Below the pieces are notes generated by a model, which saw only the letters and a program-made list of their open reading frames with translations, was not told where the DNA came from and ran no database searches. From JADLGJ01 sp031423615 (lineage in GTDB: Bacteria; Omnitrophota; Gorgyraeia; Zapsychrales; JANLHA01): a stretch of DNA of 33,979 nt. The stretch is taken from positions 1 through 33,979 of the forward strand of contig JANPFV010000011.1 in assembly GCA_031423615.1 (NCBI GenBank), in the 5' to 3' direction. Shown in pieces: positions 14,452 to 21,829 of this stretch. The translations under genes and the position numbers were made by a program. Positions within the stretch are counted from its first letter, which is position 1; each line of letters starts with the position of its first letter.

Positions 14452-14739
14452 TTAAGTCTTTTGGTCGGCTTTTTTAGCCTTAACGCCGCCGTGCTTTCTA
14501 AATGTTCTAGTCGGAGCGAAATCCCCGAATTTATAACCCACCATATTTTCGGTCACATAGACCGGAATATGAGTCTTGCCGTTATGAACAGCGATGGTGT
14601 AACCGACAAATTCAGGAAGAACCGTAGAACGCCGCGACCAGGTCTTGATTGGCTGCTTGGAACCGGAAGCAATGGTCTTTTTTAATTTTTCTACGAGCTT
14701 ATCCTCGACGTACGGCCCTTTTTTAAGCGAACGACCCAT
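14452..14739 (-). CDS. rpsS: Small-subunit ribosomal protein S19
   Basis: S19 partners S13 in the 30S head near the A site. The 95-residue protein opens MGRSLKKGPYVEDKLVEKL and has the signature IKTWSRRSTVLPEFVGYTIA and FGDFAPTRTFRKHG. It starts 1 nt after the rplB stop, with AGGAC of the binding site lying in the last rplB codons, so the two are coupled. Confidence 0.98.
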   Translation of the reverse strand: MGRSLKKGPYVEDKLVEKLKKTIASGSKQPIKTWSRRSTVLPEFVGYTIAVHNGKTHIPVYVTENMVGYKFGDFAPTRTFRKHGGVKAKKADQKT

Positions 14740-14740
14740 T

Positions 14741-15577
14741 TTACTTTGTCCTTCTCTTCACAATAAATTGGTTAGAATATTTTTTCGGTTTACGCGTCTT
14801 TAACCCTTTGGACTTCATACCCCATGGACTTACCGGATGGGGATTACCTTGAGGAGCTTTACCTTCTCCACCGCCGTGGGGATGATCGACCGGATTCATC
14901 GCGGCCCCGCGGACATGTCCTCGCCAACCCAGCCACCGGGCACGCCCAGCCTTCCCTAAACAAATTGTCTCATGCTCTACATTTCCCAGCTGTCCTATCG
15001 TGACCCGGCAATCGATATGGATTTTTCTCATTTCACCGGAGGGAAGACGAATCTGAGCTAAACCGCCCTCTTTGGCCATCAATTGTGCTGACGTTCCAGC
15101 CGAGCGGGCCATTTGTCCGCCCTTGCCCGGTTTTAATTCGATATTATGAACCGCAATTCCTAAGGGGACACGCTTGATCGGCATAGCATTACCAGAACGG
15201 ATTTCAACGTCCCCAGTGTTGGTACTGATAATCGTTTCCCCGACCTTCAAATCCAGCGGAGCTAAAATATAAGACCGGACTTTATCGGCATATTCAATGA
15301 GTGCAATACGACAGGAACGGTTAGGGTCATATTCAATGGCTAAAACGACAGCCGGTTGATCAATACGGTCACGTTTAAAATCAATGACCCGATACATTCT
15401 CTTATGCCCGCCGCCGCGAAAACGGACCGTGATGCGGCCATAAGAATTACGGCCACCGGATTTCTTCAACGGTTCCAAAAGATTTTTTTCCGGCTTTCCC
15501 TTGGTTAATTCTTTGAAGTCGGAAAGTGCCGCGAACCGTAATCCGCCTGTCAATGGTTTGAATCTTTTAATGCCCAC
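14741..15577 (-). CDS. rplB: Large-subunit ribosomal protein L2 (GTG start)
   Basis: L2 is required for subunit association and peptidyl transferase activity. The 278-residue protein opens MGIKRFKPLTGGLRF and shows GGRNSYGRITVRFRGGGHKR and the OB- and SH3-like core. The conserved C-terminal motif AAMNPVDHPHGGGEGKAP includes the histidine implicated in peptidyl transfer. The start codon is GTG with GAGGG 6-7 nt upstream; no family-like ATG alternative exists. Confidence 0.98.
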   Translation of the reverse strand: MGIKRFKPLTGGLRFAALSDFKELTKGKPEKNLLEPLKKSGGRNSYGRITVRFRGGGHKRMYRVIDFKRDRIDQPAVVLAIEYDPNRSCRIALIEYADKVRSYILAPLDLKVGETIISTNTGDVEIRSGNAMPIKRVPLGIAVHNIELKPGKGGQMARSAGTSAQLMAKEGGLAQIRLPSGEMRKIHIDCRVTIGQLGNVEHETICLGKAGRARWLGWRGHVRGAAMNPVDHPHGGGEGKAPQGNPHPVSPWGMKSKGLKTRKPKKYSNQFIVKRRTK

Positions 15578-15598
15578 TTGAATGCCCTCAATTAATGA

Positions 15599-15877
15599 TT
15601 ATGTAACGTCAATTTTGCTGCCAGCCCGCAATGTCACAATCGCCTTTTTCCAATCCGGCGTGTGACCGAAATCCTTACGGACGCGCTTACGTTTTCCGGG
15701 GATGACCTGGGTGTTGACGCCGGCAACTTTTACATTATAAATTTCTTCGACCGCTTTTTTGATCTGCACTTTATTGGCGAACTTCGCGACTTCGAAAAGA
15801 TACTGACCAATCGGTTCCAAGCGTGTCCCCTTTTCCGTGCGGATCAAGGTGTGAATAATATCGTAACTTGTTTGCAT
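15599..15877 (-). CDS. rplW: Large-subunit ribosomal protein L23
   Basis: L23 forms the chaperone and SRP docking platform at the tunnel exit. The 92-residue protein has the family pattern IIHTLIRTEKGTRLEPIGQY, then KFANKVQIKKAVEEIYNVKVAGVNT and the basic loop PGKRKRVRKDFGHTPDWKKA. It is 60 nt downstream of rplD, and GAGG sits about 12 nt before the ATG. Normal length and context. Confidence 0.97.
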   Translation of the reverse strand: MQTSYDIIHTLIRTEKGTRLEPIGQYLFEVAKFANKVQIKKAVEEIYNVKVAGVNTQVIPGKRKRVRKDFGHTPDWKKAIVTLRAGSKIDVT

Positions 15878-15937
15878 GACTCAAAAAACCTCATTCTTTC
15901 CGTCTGCGACAAAAATCGTCAGCCGATGGAATTTACG

Positions 15938-16561
15938 TTATTTTACCCGCTCCAAAATTTTATTTAACGACGTTTTCGTCAGGAGAAGATTTTTATTTCT
16001 AAGAACATCGTATGCGTTAACATCGTCGCAACGGAGCATTTCAAAACGGGGGATATTGCGGCTGACCAACATGACGCTATCATCACACCCATCTAACAAG
16101 GCGAGTATCTTACCTTGAAGTTTCAAAGTCGTCAAGATTTGCGCGAAGTCTTTGGTTTTTCCCAATTTGTCCTTGAATTCTTCGAGACAGATCAAATTTT
16201 TATTTTGGAACTTTGCATTCAAACTTTCGCGTAAAGCCGCGCGCTTAATTTTTTTAGGAATGGTGTACCCGAAATCGCGCGGATGCGGCCCAAAGACAAC
16301 TCCACCGCCGGCCCATAACGGAGAGCGGCTGGAACCTGCGCGAGCACGACCGGTCCCCTTTTGTCGCCACGGTTTTTTACCTCCTCCGGAAACAGCACCC
16401 CGTTCTTTTGTCGAAGCATTACCTTGACGCAAGGACGCCTGATGCATGACCATGGCTTGGTGAAGAATATCCGTATTAACACGAACACCAAAAATTTCTT
16501 TTGGTAAATCGATCGTATCAACCTCTTTCCCATCCTTATTTATTACCGATAACTTTAACAT
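15938..16561 (-). CDS. rplD: Large-subunit ribosomal protein L4
   Basis: L4 contacts the exit tunnel, and in E. coli it represses the S10 operon. The 207-residue protein contains the long tunnel loop with GGGKKPWRQKGTGRARAGS and SPLWAGGGVVFGPHPRDF, then the C-terminal domain. The rplC stop (TAG) is 2 nt upstream and AGGG of the binding site is within the last rplC codons. There is no S10 leader-like long region here, because rpsJ follows tuf at 12 nt. Confidence 0.98.
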   Translation of the reverse strand: MLKLSVINKDGKEVDTIDLPKEIFGVRVNTDILHQAMVMHQASLRQGNASTKERGAVSGGGKKPWRQKGTGRARAGSSRSPLWAGGGVVFGPHPRDFGYTIPKKIKRAALRESLNAKFQNKNLICLEEFKDKLGKTKDFAQILTTLKLQGKILALLDGCDDSVMLVSRNIPRFEMLRCDDVNAYDVLRNKNLLLTKTSLNKILERVK

Positions 16562-16563
16562 GA

Positions 16564-17274
16564 CTATTTCCCTTTAGCCCCGGCTTTGGCCTTGCTTTGC
16601 TTCATCGGGTTACGGCTCTTTTCAGCTGTAGCACGAACTTCGCCAAGAGGACGGAAGACTTTCTTCTTTGATAATAAAATCGTTACAAAACTATTGCGAT
16701 GTCCCGGAACAGCGCCCTTGATCAGAACCAAATTATTGACCGGATCAACCTGAATGACGCGCAGACCTTGCACAGTCACACGATCCATACCCATATGCCC
16801 CGGCATATGATGACCACGAAATGTTCTTGAAGGCCATGCACTGGAACCCGCCGAACCTATACGACGATGATGCATTGAACCATGCGCAGCCCCGCCGCCG
16901 GACCAATTCCAACGGACCATGCCGCCCTGAAAACCTTTTCCCCGCGAGAGACCGCACACGTCGACAAAATCTCCCGGCTTGAAAATATCCGCCTTGATTT
17001 CTTGTCCTACTTGGTAATCTTTATTATCCGTGGAAGCCACTTCGCGGACTAAACGCATCGCTGGAACTCCGGCCTTTTTAAAGAGGCCCAGCTCAGGCTT
17101 GCTCACACGCGACTCACGTTTTTCTTCGAAACCAATTTTAATTTTGACCGGTTTCTCAATGAGAGAAAGAACACGGCAGGGGCCGGCTTCAATCACCGTA
17201 ACGGGAACAACGTTCCCTTCCTGATCATAAACCTGAGTCATACCTATTTTTTTACCTAAAAGTCCGCGTATCAT
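16564..17274 (-). CDS. rplC: Large-subunit ribosomal protein L3
   Basis: L3 starts 50S assembly and reaches the peptidyl transferase centre with a long loop. The 236-residue protein opens MIRGLLGKKIGMTQVYDQEG and has VCGLSRGKGFQGGMVRWNWS and the loop FRGHHMPGHMGMDRVTVQGL. The position equivalent to the methylated glutamine of E. coli L3 is His within MPGHMG, as in many bacteria. A basic tail of about 25 residues (SRNPMKQSKAKAGAKGK) extends the usual C-terminus. No strong Shine-Dalgarno is seen. Confidence 0.98.
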   Translation of the reverse strand: MIRGLLGKKIGMTQVYDQEGNVVPVTVIEAGPCRVLSLIEKPVKIKIGFEEKRESRVSKPELGLFKKAGVPAMRLVREVASTDNKDYQVGQEIKADIFKPGDFVDVCGLSRGKGFQGGMVRWNWSGGGAAHGSMHHRRIGSAGSSAWPSRTFRGHHMPGHMGMDRVTVQGLRVIQVDPVNNLVLIKGAVPGHRNSFVTILLSKKKVFRPLGEVRATAEKSRNPMKQSKAKAGAKGK

Positions 17275-17289
17275 TTTCTTAAGTCCGTT

Positions 17290-17592
17290 TTATTGTTTGA
17301 TTTCCACGTCGACGCCGGCCGGAAGATTGAGCTTACGAAGAGCTTCAACCGTTTTGGCTGTTGGTTCGACGAGGTCGATCAAGCGCTTGTGAATCACCAG
17401 ATGGAACTGCTCGCGCGATTTTTTGTCGATATTGGGCGAACGAAGGACAGTATACAGTTCCTTTTTCGTCGGCAGCGGAACCGGGCCGGCCACCTTGGCA
17501 CCGGTGCGGATCGCCGTATCAACAATTTCCTGCGCTGACTGGTCAATCAGGCGGTGATCATAAGCTTTGAGTTTTAGTCTGATTTTTTGCAT
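17290..17592 (-). CDS. rpsJ: Small-subunit ribosomal protein S10
   Basis: S10 is a 30S head protein that also forms the NusB-NusE antitermination complex; here NusG is encoded in the same run. The 100-residue protein opens MQKIRLKLKAYDHRLIDQSA, then has GPVPLPTKKELYTVLRSPNIDKKSREQF in two conserved blocks and ends LPAGVDVEIKQ. It follows tuf by only 12 nt, so the S10 cluster is joined directly to the str cluster. Confidence 0.98.
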   Translation of the reverse strand: MQKIRLKLKAYDHRLIDQSAQEIVDTAIRTGAKVAGPVPLPTKKELYTVLRSPNIDKKSREQFHLVIHKRLIDLVEPTAKTVEALRKLNLPAGVDVEIKQ

Positions 17593-17604
17593 ATATACCT
17601 ATTT

Positions 17605-18798
17605 TTATTCAATGATTTCAGAAACCACACCTGCGCCAACCGTACGGCCACCTTCACGAATGGCAAAACGCAATTCTTTTTCCATAGCGACGGGTGTAAT
17701 CAATTCCACCTTGATCGCGACGTTGTCACCCGGCATGCACATTTCCATACCTTCCGGAAGTTCGGCCGTCCCGGTCACGTCGGTCGTACGGAAATAAAAT
17801 TGCGGACGGTATCCCTTAAAGAACGGTGTATGACGACCACCTTCTTCCTTGGTTAAAACGTAAATCTGGGCTTTGAATTTTTTATGAGGCGTGATAGAAC
17901 CTGCCTTAGCAAGAACCATACCGCGCTCCATTTTTTCTTTGTCCATACCGCGGAGCAATAGCCCAACATTATCTCCGGCAATTCCTTCGTCCAATTCTTT
18001 GCGAAACATTTCCACCCCGGTTACAACTGTCTTTTGGATCGCATCACGAAGGCCCACGCAATCTACTTCTTCGCCGACTTTGACTTTCCCGCGTTCGATA
18101 CGGCCCGTCGCAACGGTCCCGCGACCAGAAATCGAAAACACGTCTTCCACAGCCATCGAAAATGGTTTTTCCAATTCGCGGACAGGTTCAGGAATCCAAG
18201 TGTCAACCGCATTCATCAAATCCATGATCGGCTTGGTTTTCACGGGATCTTCCGGTGCATTTAAGGCTTCCAAACCGCTACCCTTGATGATGGGAGTATT
18301 GTCGCCATCAAATTTATATTTGGTCAAAAGATCGCGGACTTCAACTTCAACGAGTTCCAAAAGCTCCGGATCAGAAACCTGGTCTACTTTATTTAAGAAA
18401 ACGACTAAGCGCGGAACGTTGACCTGACGGGCCAAAAGAATATGCTCGCGGGTCTGAGGCATAGGACCATCCGCTGCCGACACGACGAGAATAGCGCCGT
18501 CCATCTGGGCCGCACCGGTAATCATGTTTTTGATAAAATCCGCGTGACCGGGGCAGTCGATGTGAGCATAGTGACGCTTTTCGGTTTCATATTCCAAGTG
18601 AGAAATGTTGATCGTAACACCGCGTTCTTTTTCTTCCGGGGCGTTATCAATGGAATCATAAGAGCGGGCTTCAGCAAAACCCTTCTTAGAAAGGACGGTG
18701 GCAATGGCGGCGCTTAACGTCGTCTTACCGTGATCAACGTGACCGATCGTCCCGATGTTAACGTGTGGTTTATTTCTTACGAATTTTTCCTTTGCCAT
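17605..18798 (-). CDS. tuf: Translation elongation factor Tu
   Basis: EF-Tu delivers aminoacyl-tRNA to the ribosome as a GTP complex. The 397-residue protein has the P-loop GHVDHGKT (19-26), switch II DCPGHADFIKNM, NKVD specificity motif and the two beta-barrel domains with GRGTVATGRIERG and PFFKGYRPQFYFRTTDVTG. GGGAGG lies 5 nt before the ATG. It sits 58 nt after fusA. This is the only tuf copy in the window; other copies cannot be excluded. Confidence 0.99.
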   Translation of the reverse strand: MAKEKFVRNKPHVNIGTIGHVDHGKTTLSAAIATVLSKKGFAEARSYDSIDNAPEEKERGVTINISHLEYETEKRHYAHIDCPGHADFIKNMITGAAQMDGAILVVSAADGPMPQTREHILLARQVNVPRLVVFLNKVDQVSDPELLELVEVEVRDLLTKYKFDGDNTPIIKGSGLEALNAPEDPVKTKPIMDLMNAVDTWIPEPVRELEKPFSMAVEDVFSISGRGTVATGRIERGKVKVGEEVDCVGLRDAIQKTVVTGVEMFRKELDEGIAGDNVGLLLRGMDKEKMERGMVLAKAGSITPHKKFKAQIYVLTKEEGGRHTPFFKGYRPQFYFRTTDVTGTAELPEGMEMCMPGDNVAIKVELITPVAMEKELRFAIREGGRTVGAGVVSEIIE

Positions 18799-18856
18799 TT
18801 CAGCCTCCCGTTTTGTTCTTTTTCTAAATGATCATGCTCGAATTTTTATATTTTAT

Positions 18857-20956
18857 TTATTTCTTTGAACCAGCTTCTTCACGCACACCCTTAATTTTCT
18901 CGGCGACATTGTTGGGAACTTGTGCATAGAAGGAAGGCTCCATGGAAAATGACGCCCGGCCCTGGCTTAACGTACGAAGGGCTCCGGCATAGTTAAACAT
19001 TTCAGCAAGCGGAACTTCGCAACGAACCGTCTTTAATTTACCGCGATTACCCGATGAAACGATTTTAGCTCGTCGAGTATTTAAATCTCCAATGACCTGA
19101 CCCCAAAAATCTTCCGGCACCGTACATTCCAAGTCCATGATCGGCTCAAGCAAGCAAGAACCGCCTTTTTTCAAACCTTCCCGCATGGCTTCTTTACCAG
19201 CCAGTTGAAATGCCAATTCGTTAGAGTCGACATCATGATAAGAACCATCAACGAGTGTAACGGTAAAATCAGAAACCGGATAACCTGCAAACACACCGGT
19301 TTGCGCTGCGGTGCGAACACCTTCTTCAACCGGCTTAATAAATTCCCGGGGAATAGCACCACCCTTGATCTTATTGACAAAAATGATTCCCTTGCCTTTT
19401 TCTTCATTGGGCTCAACCTCAATCACGCAATGACCGTACATACCGCGCCCACCGCTTTGGCTGATGAATTTACCGACGACATTCTGGACTTTTTTGGTAA
19501 TGGTTTCGCGATAAGCCACTTGCGGACGGCCAACAGTGCATTCCAAATTATTTTCGCGCTTCATCCGATCGATAATGATTTCCAAATGAAGCTCACCCAT
19601 CCCGGAAATAATTGTCTGGCCAGTCTCCGTATCATATTTGACCTGTAAGGAAGGATCTTCGTCTAAAAATTTATGTAATGTCATACCCAATTTATCCTGA
19701 TCCGCCTTGGTCTTAGGTTCAATCGCCATCGAAACAACAGCTTCAGGAATTTTCATGCTTTCTAAAACGATAGGGGCCTTTTCGTCGCAAACAGTGTCGC
19801 CGCTTTTGCTGTCCTTCAATCCCACCAGCGCAACGATTTCTCCGGCGGAAACACTGCCGATAATTTCCTGACGGTTGGCGTGCATCAAAACGATTTTAGA
19901 AACACGCTCTTTCAAGCGACGGCTGGAATTGTTAACCGTGCTGCCTGACGTCAATGTGCCGGAATAAACGCGGGTATAAAATAATTTCCCGACGTAAGGA
20001 TCAGCGGCAATTTTAAAAACCAGACCGCAAAACGGTGCGGAAGGACTGCATTCGCGCGTCGTGTGTTCACTGGTCAACGGATCCGTTCCCGGAACGGGAG
20101 GGACATCCAAGGGAGACGGCAAATAATCGAGAACCGCATCCAGAACAGTCTGCACACCTTTATTGCGAAGGGCTGTACCAACAAGAACAGGAAAGAAAGC
20201 CATTTTCAAAACGGCGCGGCGGATGGCCGCTTTCAACTCGGCAATGGTGATTTCCTTTTCTTCCAGAAAACGCTCCATAACCATATCGTCGGCATCGGAC
20301 AAACGTTCCAAAAGTTTATGTCGATATTCTTTAAATTTATCCTGAAATTCGGCAGGAATATCGCTGATCAAAGGATCCAATCCATCGGCTTCTGGGAAGG
20401 TGATATATTTTTCGTTAACAACGTCAATGATCGCATTGAATTGGTCTTCGTAAGCATTGGGAAAACAGATGCCGGCCGCATTGGCACCCAAACGCTCGTG
20501 GATTTCTCCGATAACGCGGTCAAAGTTGGCCCCCAAACGGTCGATTTTATTGATAAAGAAAATACGGGGAACACCATAGCGGTCGGCTTGACGCCATACA
20601 GTTTCAGTCTGCGGCTGTACACCGCTGCAACCGCAAAGAACGACGGTCGCACCGTCCAAAACTTTCAAAGAACGTTCCACTTCGACGGTAAAATCAACGT
20701 GACCCGGAGTATCGATGATATTGATGCGATTTTTTTTCCAAAAGCACGTCGTACTGGCCGCGGTAATGGTAATGCCCCTTTCCTGCTCTTGGGGCATCCA
20801 GTCCATAGCCGTATTCCCGTCATCAATATTTCCCAACTTATGAATGACACCGGTATAGTACAAAATACGTTCCGTGGTCGTCGTTTTGCCCGCGTCAATA
20901 TGGGCAATGATCCCGATATTGCGAACGTCTTTTAGAGGTATTTTTTCATCTGCCAT
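18857..20956 (-). CDS. fusA: Translation elongation factor G
   Basis: EF-G drives ribosomal translocation and, with RRF, recycling. The 699-residue protein opens MADEKIPLKDVRNIGIIAHI with P-loop AHIDAGKT (18-25), DTPGHVDFT and NKIDRLGA. Domain II has the GRG-like YSGTLTSGS region, and domain IV and V blocks include GGRGMYGHCVIEVEP and RASFSMEPSFYAQVP. Length is normal for canonical EF-G. AAGGT precedes the ATG by about 9 nt. Gap from rpsG is 31 nt, as expected for a str operon. Confidence 0.99.
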   Translation of the reverse strand: MADEKIPLKDVRNIGIIAHIDAGKTTTTERILYYTGVIHKLGNIDDGNTAMDWMPQEQERGITITAASTTCFWKKNRINIIDTPGHVDFTVEVERSLKVLDGATVVLCGCSGVQPQTETVWRQADRYGVPRIFFINKIDRLGANFDRVIGEIHERLGANAAGICFPNAYEDQFNAIIDVVNEKYITFPEADGLDPLISDIPAEFQDKFKEYRHKLLERLSDADDMVMERFLEEKEITIAELKAAIRRAVLKMAFFPVLVGTALRNKGVQTVLDAVLDYLPSPLDVPPVPGTDPLTSEHTTRECSPSAPFCGLVFKIAADPYVGKLFYTRVYSGTLTSGSTVNNSSRRLKERVSKIVLMHANRQEIIGSVSAGEIVALVGLKDSKSGDTVCDEKAPIVLESMKIPEAVVSMAIEPKTKADQDKLGMTLHKFLDEDPSLQVKYDTETGQTIISGMGELHLEIIIDRMKRENNLECTVGRPQVAYRETITKKVQNVVGKFISQSGGRGMYGHCVIEVEPNEEKGKGIIFVNKIKGGAIPREFIKPVEEGVRTAAQTGVFAGYPVSDFTVTLVDGSYHDVDSNELAFQLAGKEAMREGLKKGGSCLLEPIMDLECTVPEDFWGQVIGDLNTRRAKIVSSGNRGKLKTVRCEVPLAEMFNYAGALRTLSQGRASFSMEPSFYAQVPNNVAEKIKGVREEAGSKK

Positions 20957-20987
20957 TTTATATGACCTTAGATTAAGACTTTGATAA

Positions 20988-21458
20988 TTACCACTTCAAA
21001 TGGGCGAAGGCTTTGTTAGCGTCAGCCATCTTGTGTGTTTCATCACGCTTCTTAATAGCTGGACCTTCATTTTTATATGCGGCCAAAAGTTCTTCGGCGA
21101 GCTTGACTTGCATGGGCTTACCCTTCTTCTTGCGGGCAAAATCACGAACCCATCGCATCGCCAGAGAGTTTCCACGAACAACAGAAACTTCGATCGGGAT
21201 CTGGTAGGTCGCACCGCCGACGCGGCGCGGTTTGAGCTCAAGGCGGGGACGAATATTGTCCATCGCCTTGCTAAAAACTTTCAAGGGAGCCTCTTCCTGT
21301 ACACGTTCCTGCAATGTATTCAGGGCGCCATAAACAATTTTTTCGGCGGTGGTCTTTTTACCCGATGTCATAAGCACGTTGATAAACTTAGCGATCAACT
21401 GGCTGTTATATTTTGGATCCGGTAATTCTGGTTTTTTAATCGCTGCACGTCTACGCAT
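20988..21458 (-). CDS. rpsG: Small-subunit ribosomal protein S7
   Basis: S7 nucleates the 30S head, contacts E-site tRNA and is the str-operon repressor in E. coli. The 156-residue protein opens MRRRAAIKKPELPDPKYNS, includes KVFSKAMDNIRPRLELKPRR and GGATYQIPIEV, and ends KMADANKAFAHLKW. Its ATG shares a base with the rpsL stop (TAATG) and GAGGGA is 7-8 nt upstream within rpsL, so translation is coupled. Confidence 0.98.
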   Translation of the reverse strand: MRRRAAIKKPELPDPKYNSQLIAKFINVLMTSGKKTTAEKIVYGALNTLQERVQEEAPLKVFSKAMDNIRPRLELKPRRVGGATYQIPIEVSVVRGNSLAMRWVRDFARKKKGKPMQVKLAEELLAAYKNEGPAIKKRDETHKMADANKAFAHLKW

Positions 21459-21829
21459 TATTTTTCCCTCTTGGCACCGTATTTAGAACGCGACCGCTTG
21501 CGCTTGGCCACACCGGCCGTGTCTAATGTTCCGCGAACAATATGATAACGAACACCCGGAAGATCTTTAACGCGGCCGCCACGGACAAGAACGATAGAGT
21601 GCTCTTGAAGATTATGGCCTTCACCCGGGATGTAAGATGTTACCTCAATGCGGTTTGACAACCGGACTCGCGAAATTTTTCGCAGTGCGGAGTTCGGTTT
21701 TTTGGGGGTCATGGTTTTGACTTGCAAACATACACCGCGTCTCTGCGGGCATGATGTCAAAGCCGGCGACTTACCCTTCTTGATTTTCTGTCTTCTTCTC
21801 GTTCTGATTAACTGTTGTATCGTTGGCAT
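21458..21829 (-). CDS. rpsL: Small-subunit ribosomal protein S12
   Basis: S12 monitors decoding at the A site. The 123-residue protein starts with the near-universal MPTIQQLIRTRR, has TPKKPNSALRK (41-51) and GGRVKDLPGVRYH (84-96). Lys43 and Lys88, the positions changed in streptomycin-resistant mutants, are both wild type, and Asp89 is present. The start is fixed by conservation, yet it lies inside the 3' end of rpoC: the first 59 nt are read in two frames. Only a weak GGA lies upstream, so initiation probably depends on rpoC translation. Confidence 0.98.
   Translation of the reverse strand: MPTIQQLIRTRRRQKIKKGKSPALTSCPQRRGVCLQVKTMTPKKPNSALRKISRVRLSNRIEVTSYIPGEGHNLQEHSIVLVRGGRVKDLPGVRYHIVRGTLDTAGVAKRKRSRSKYGAKREK

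Noticed and set aside
20063..20935. A 290-codon open frame on the plus strand opposite fusA
   Set aside because: It is antisense to a certain EF-G gene, has no recognisable domain, and its composition looks like a codon-bias shadow of the minus strand.
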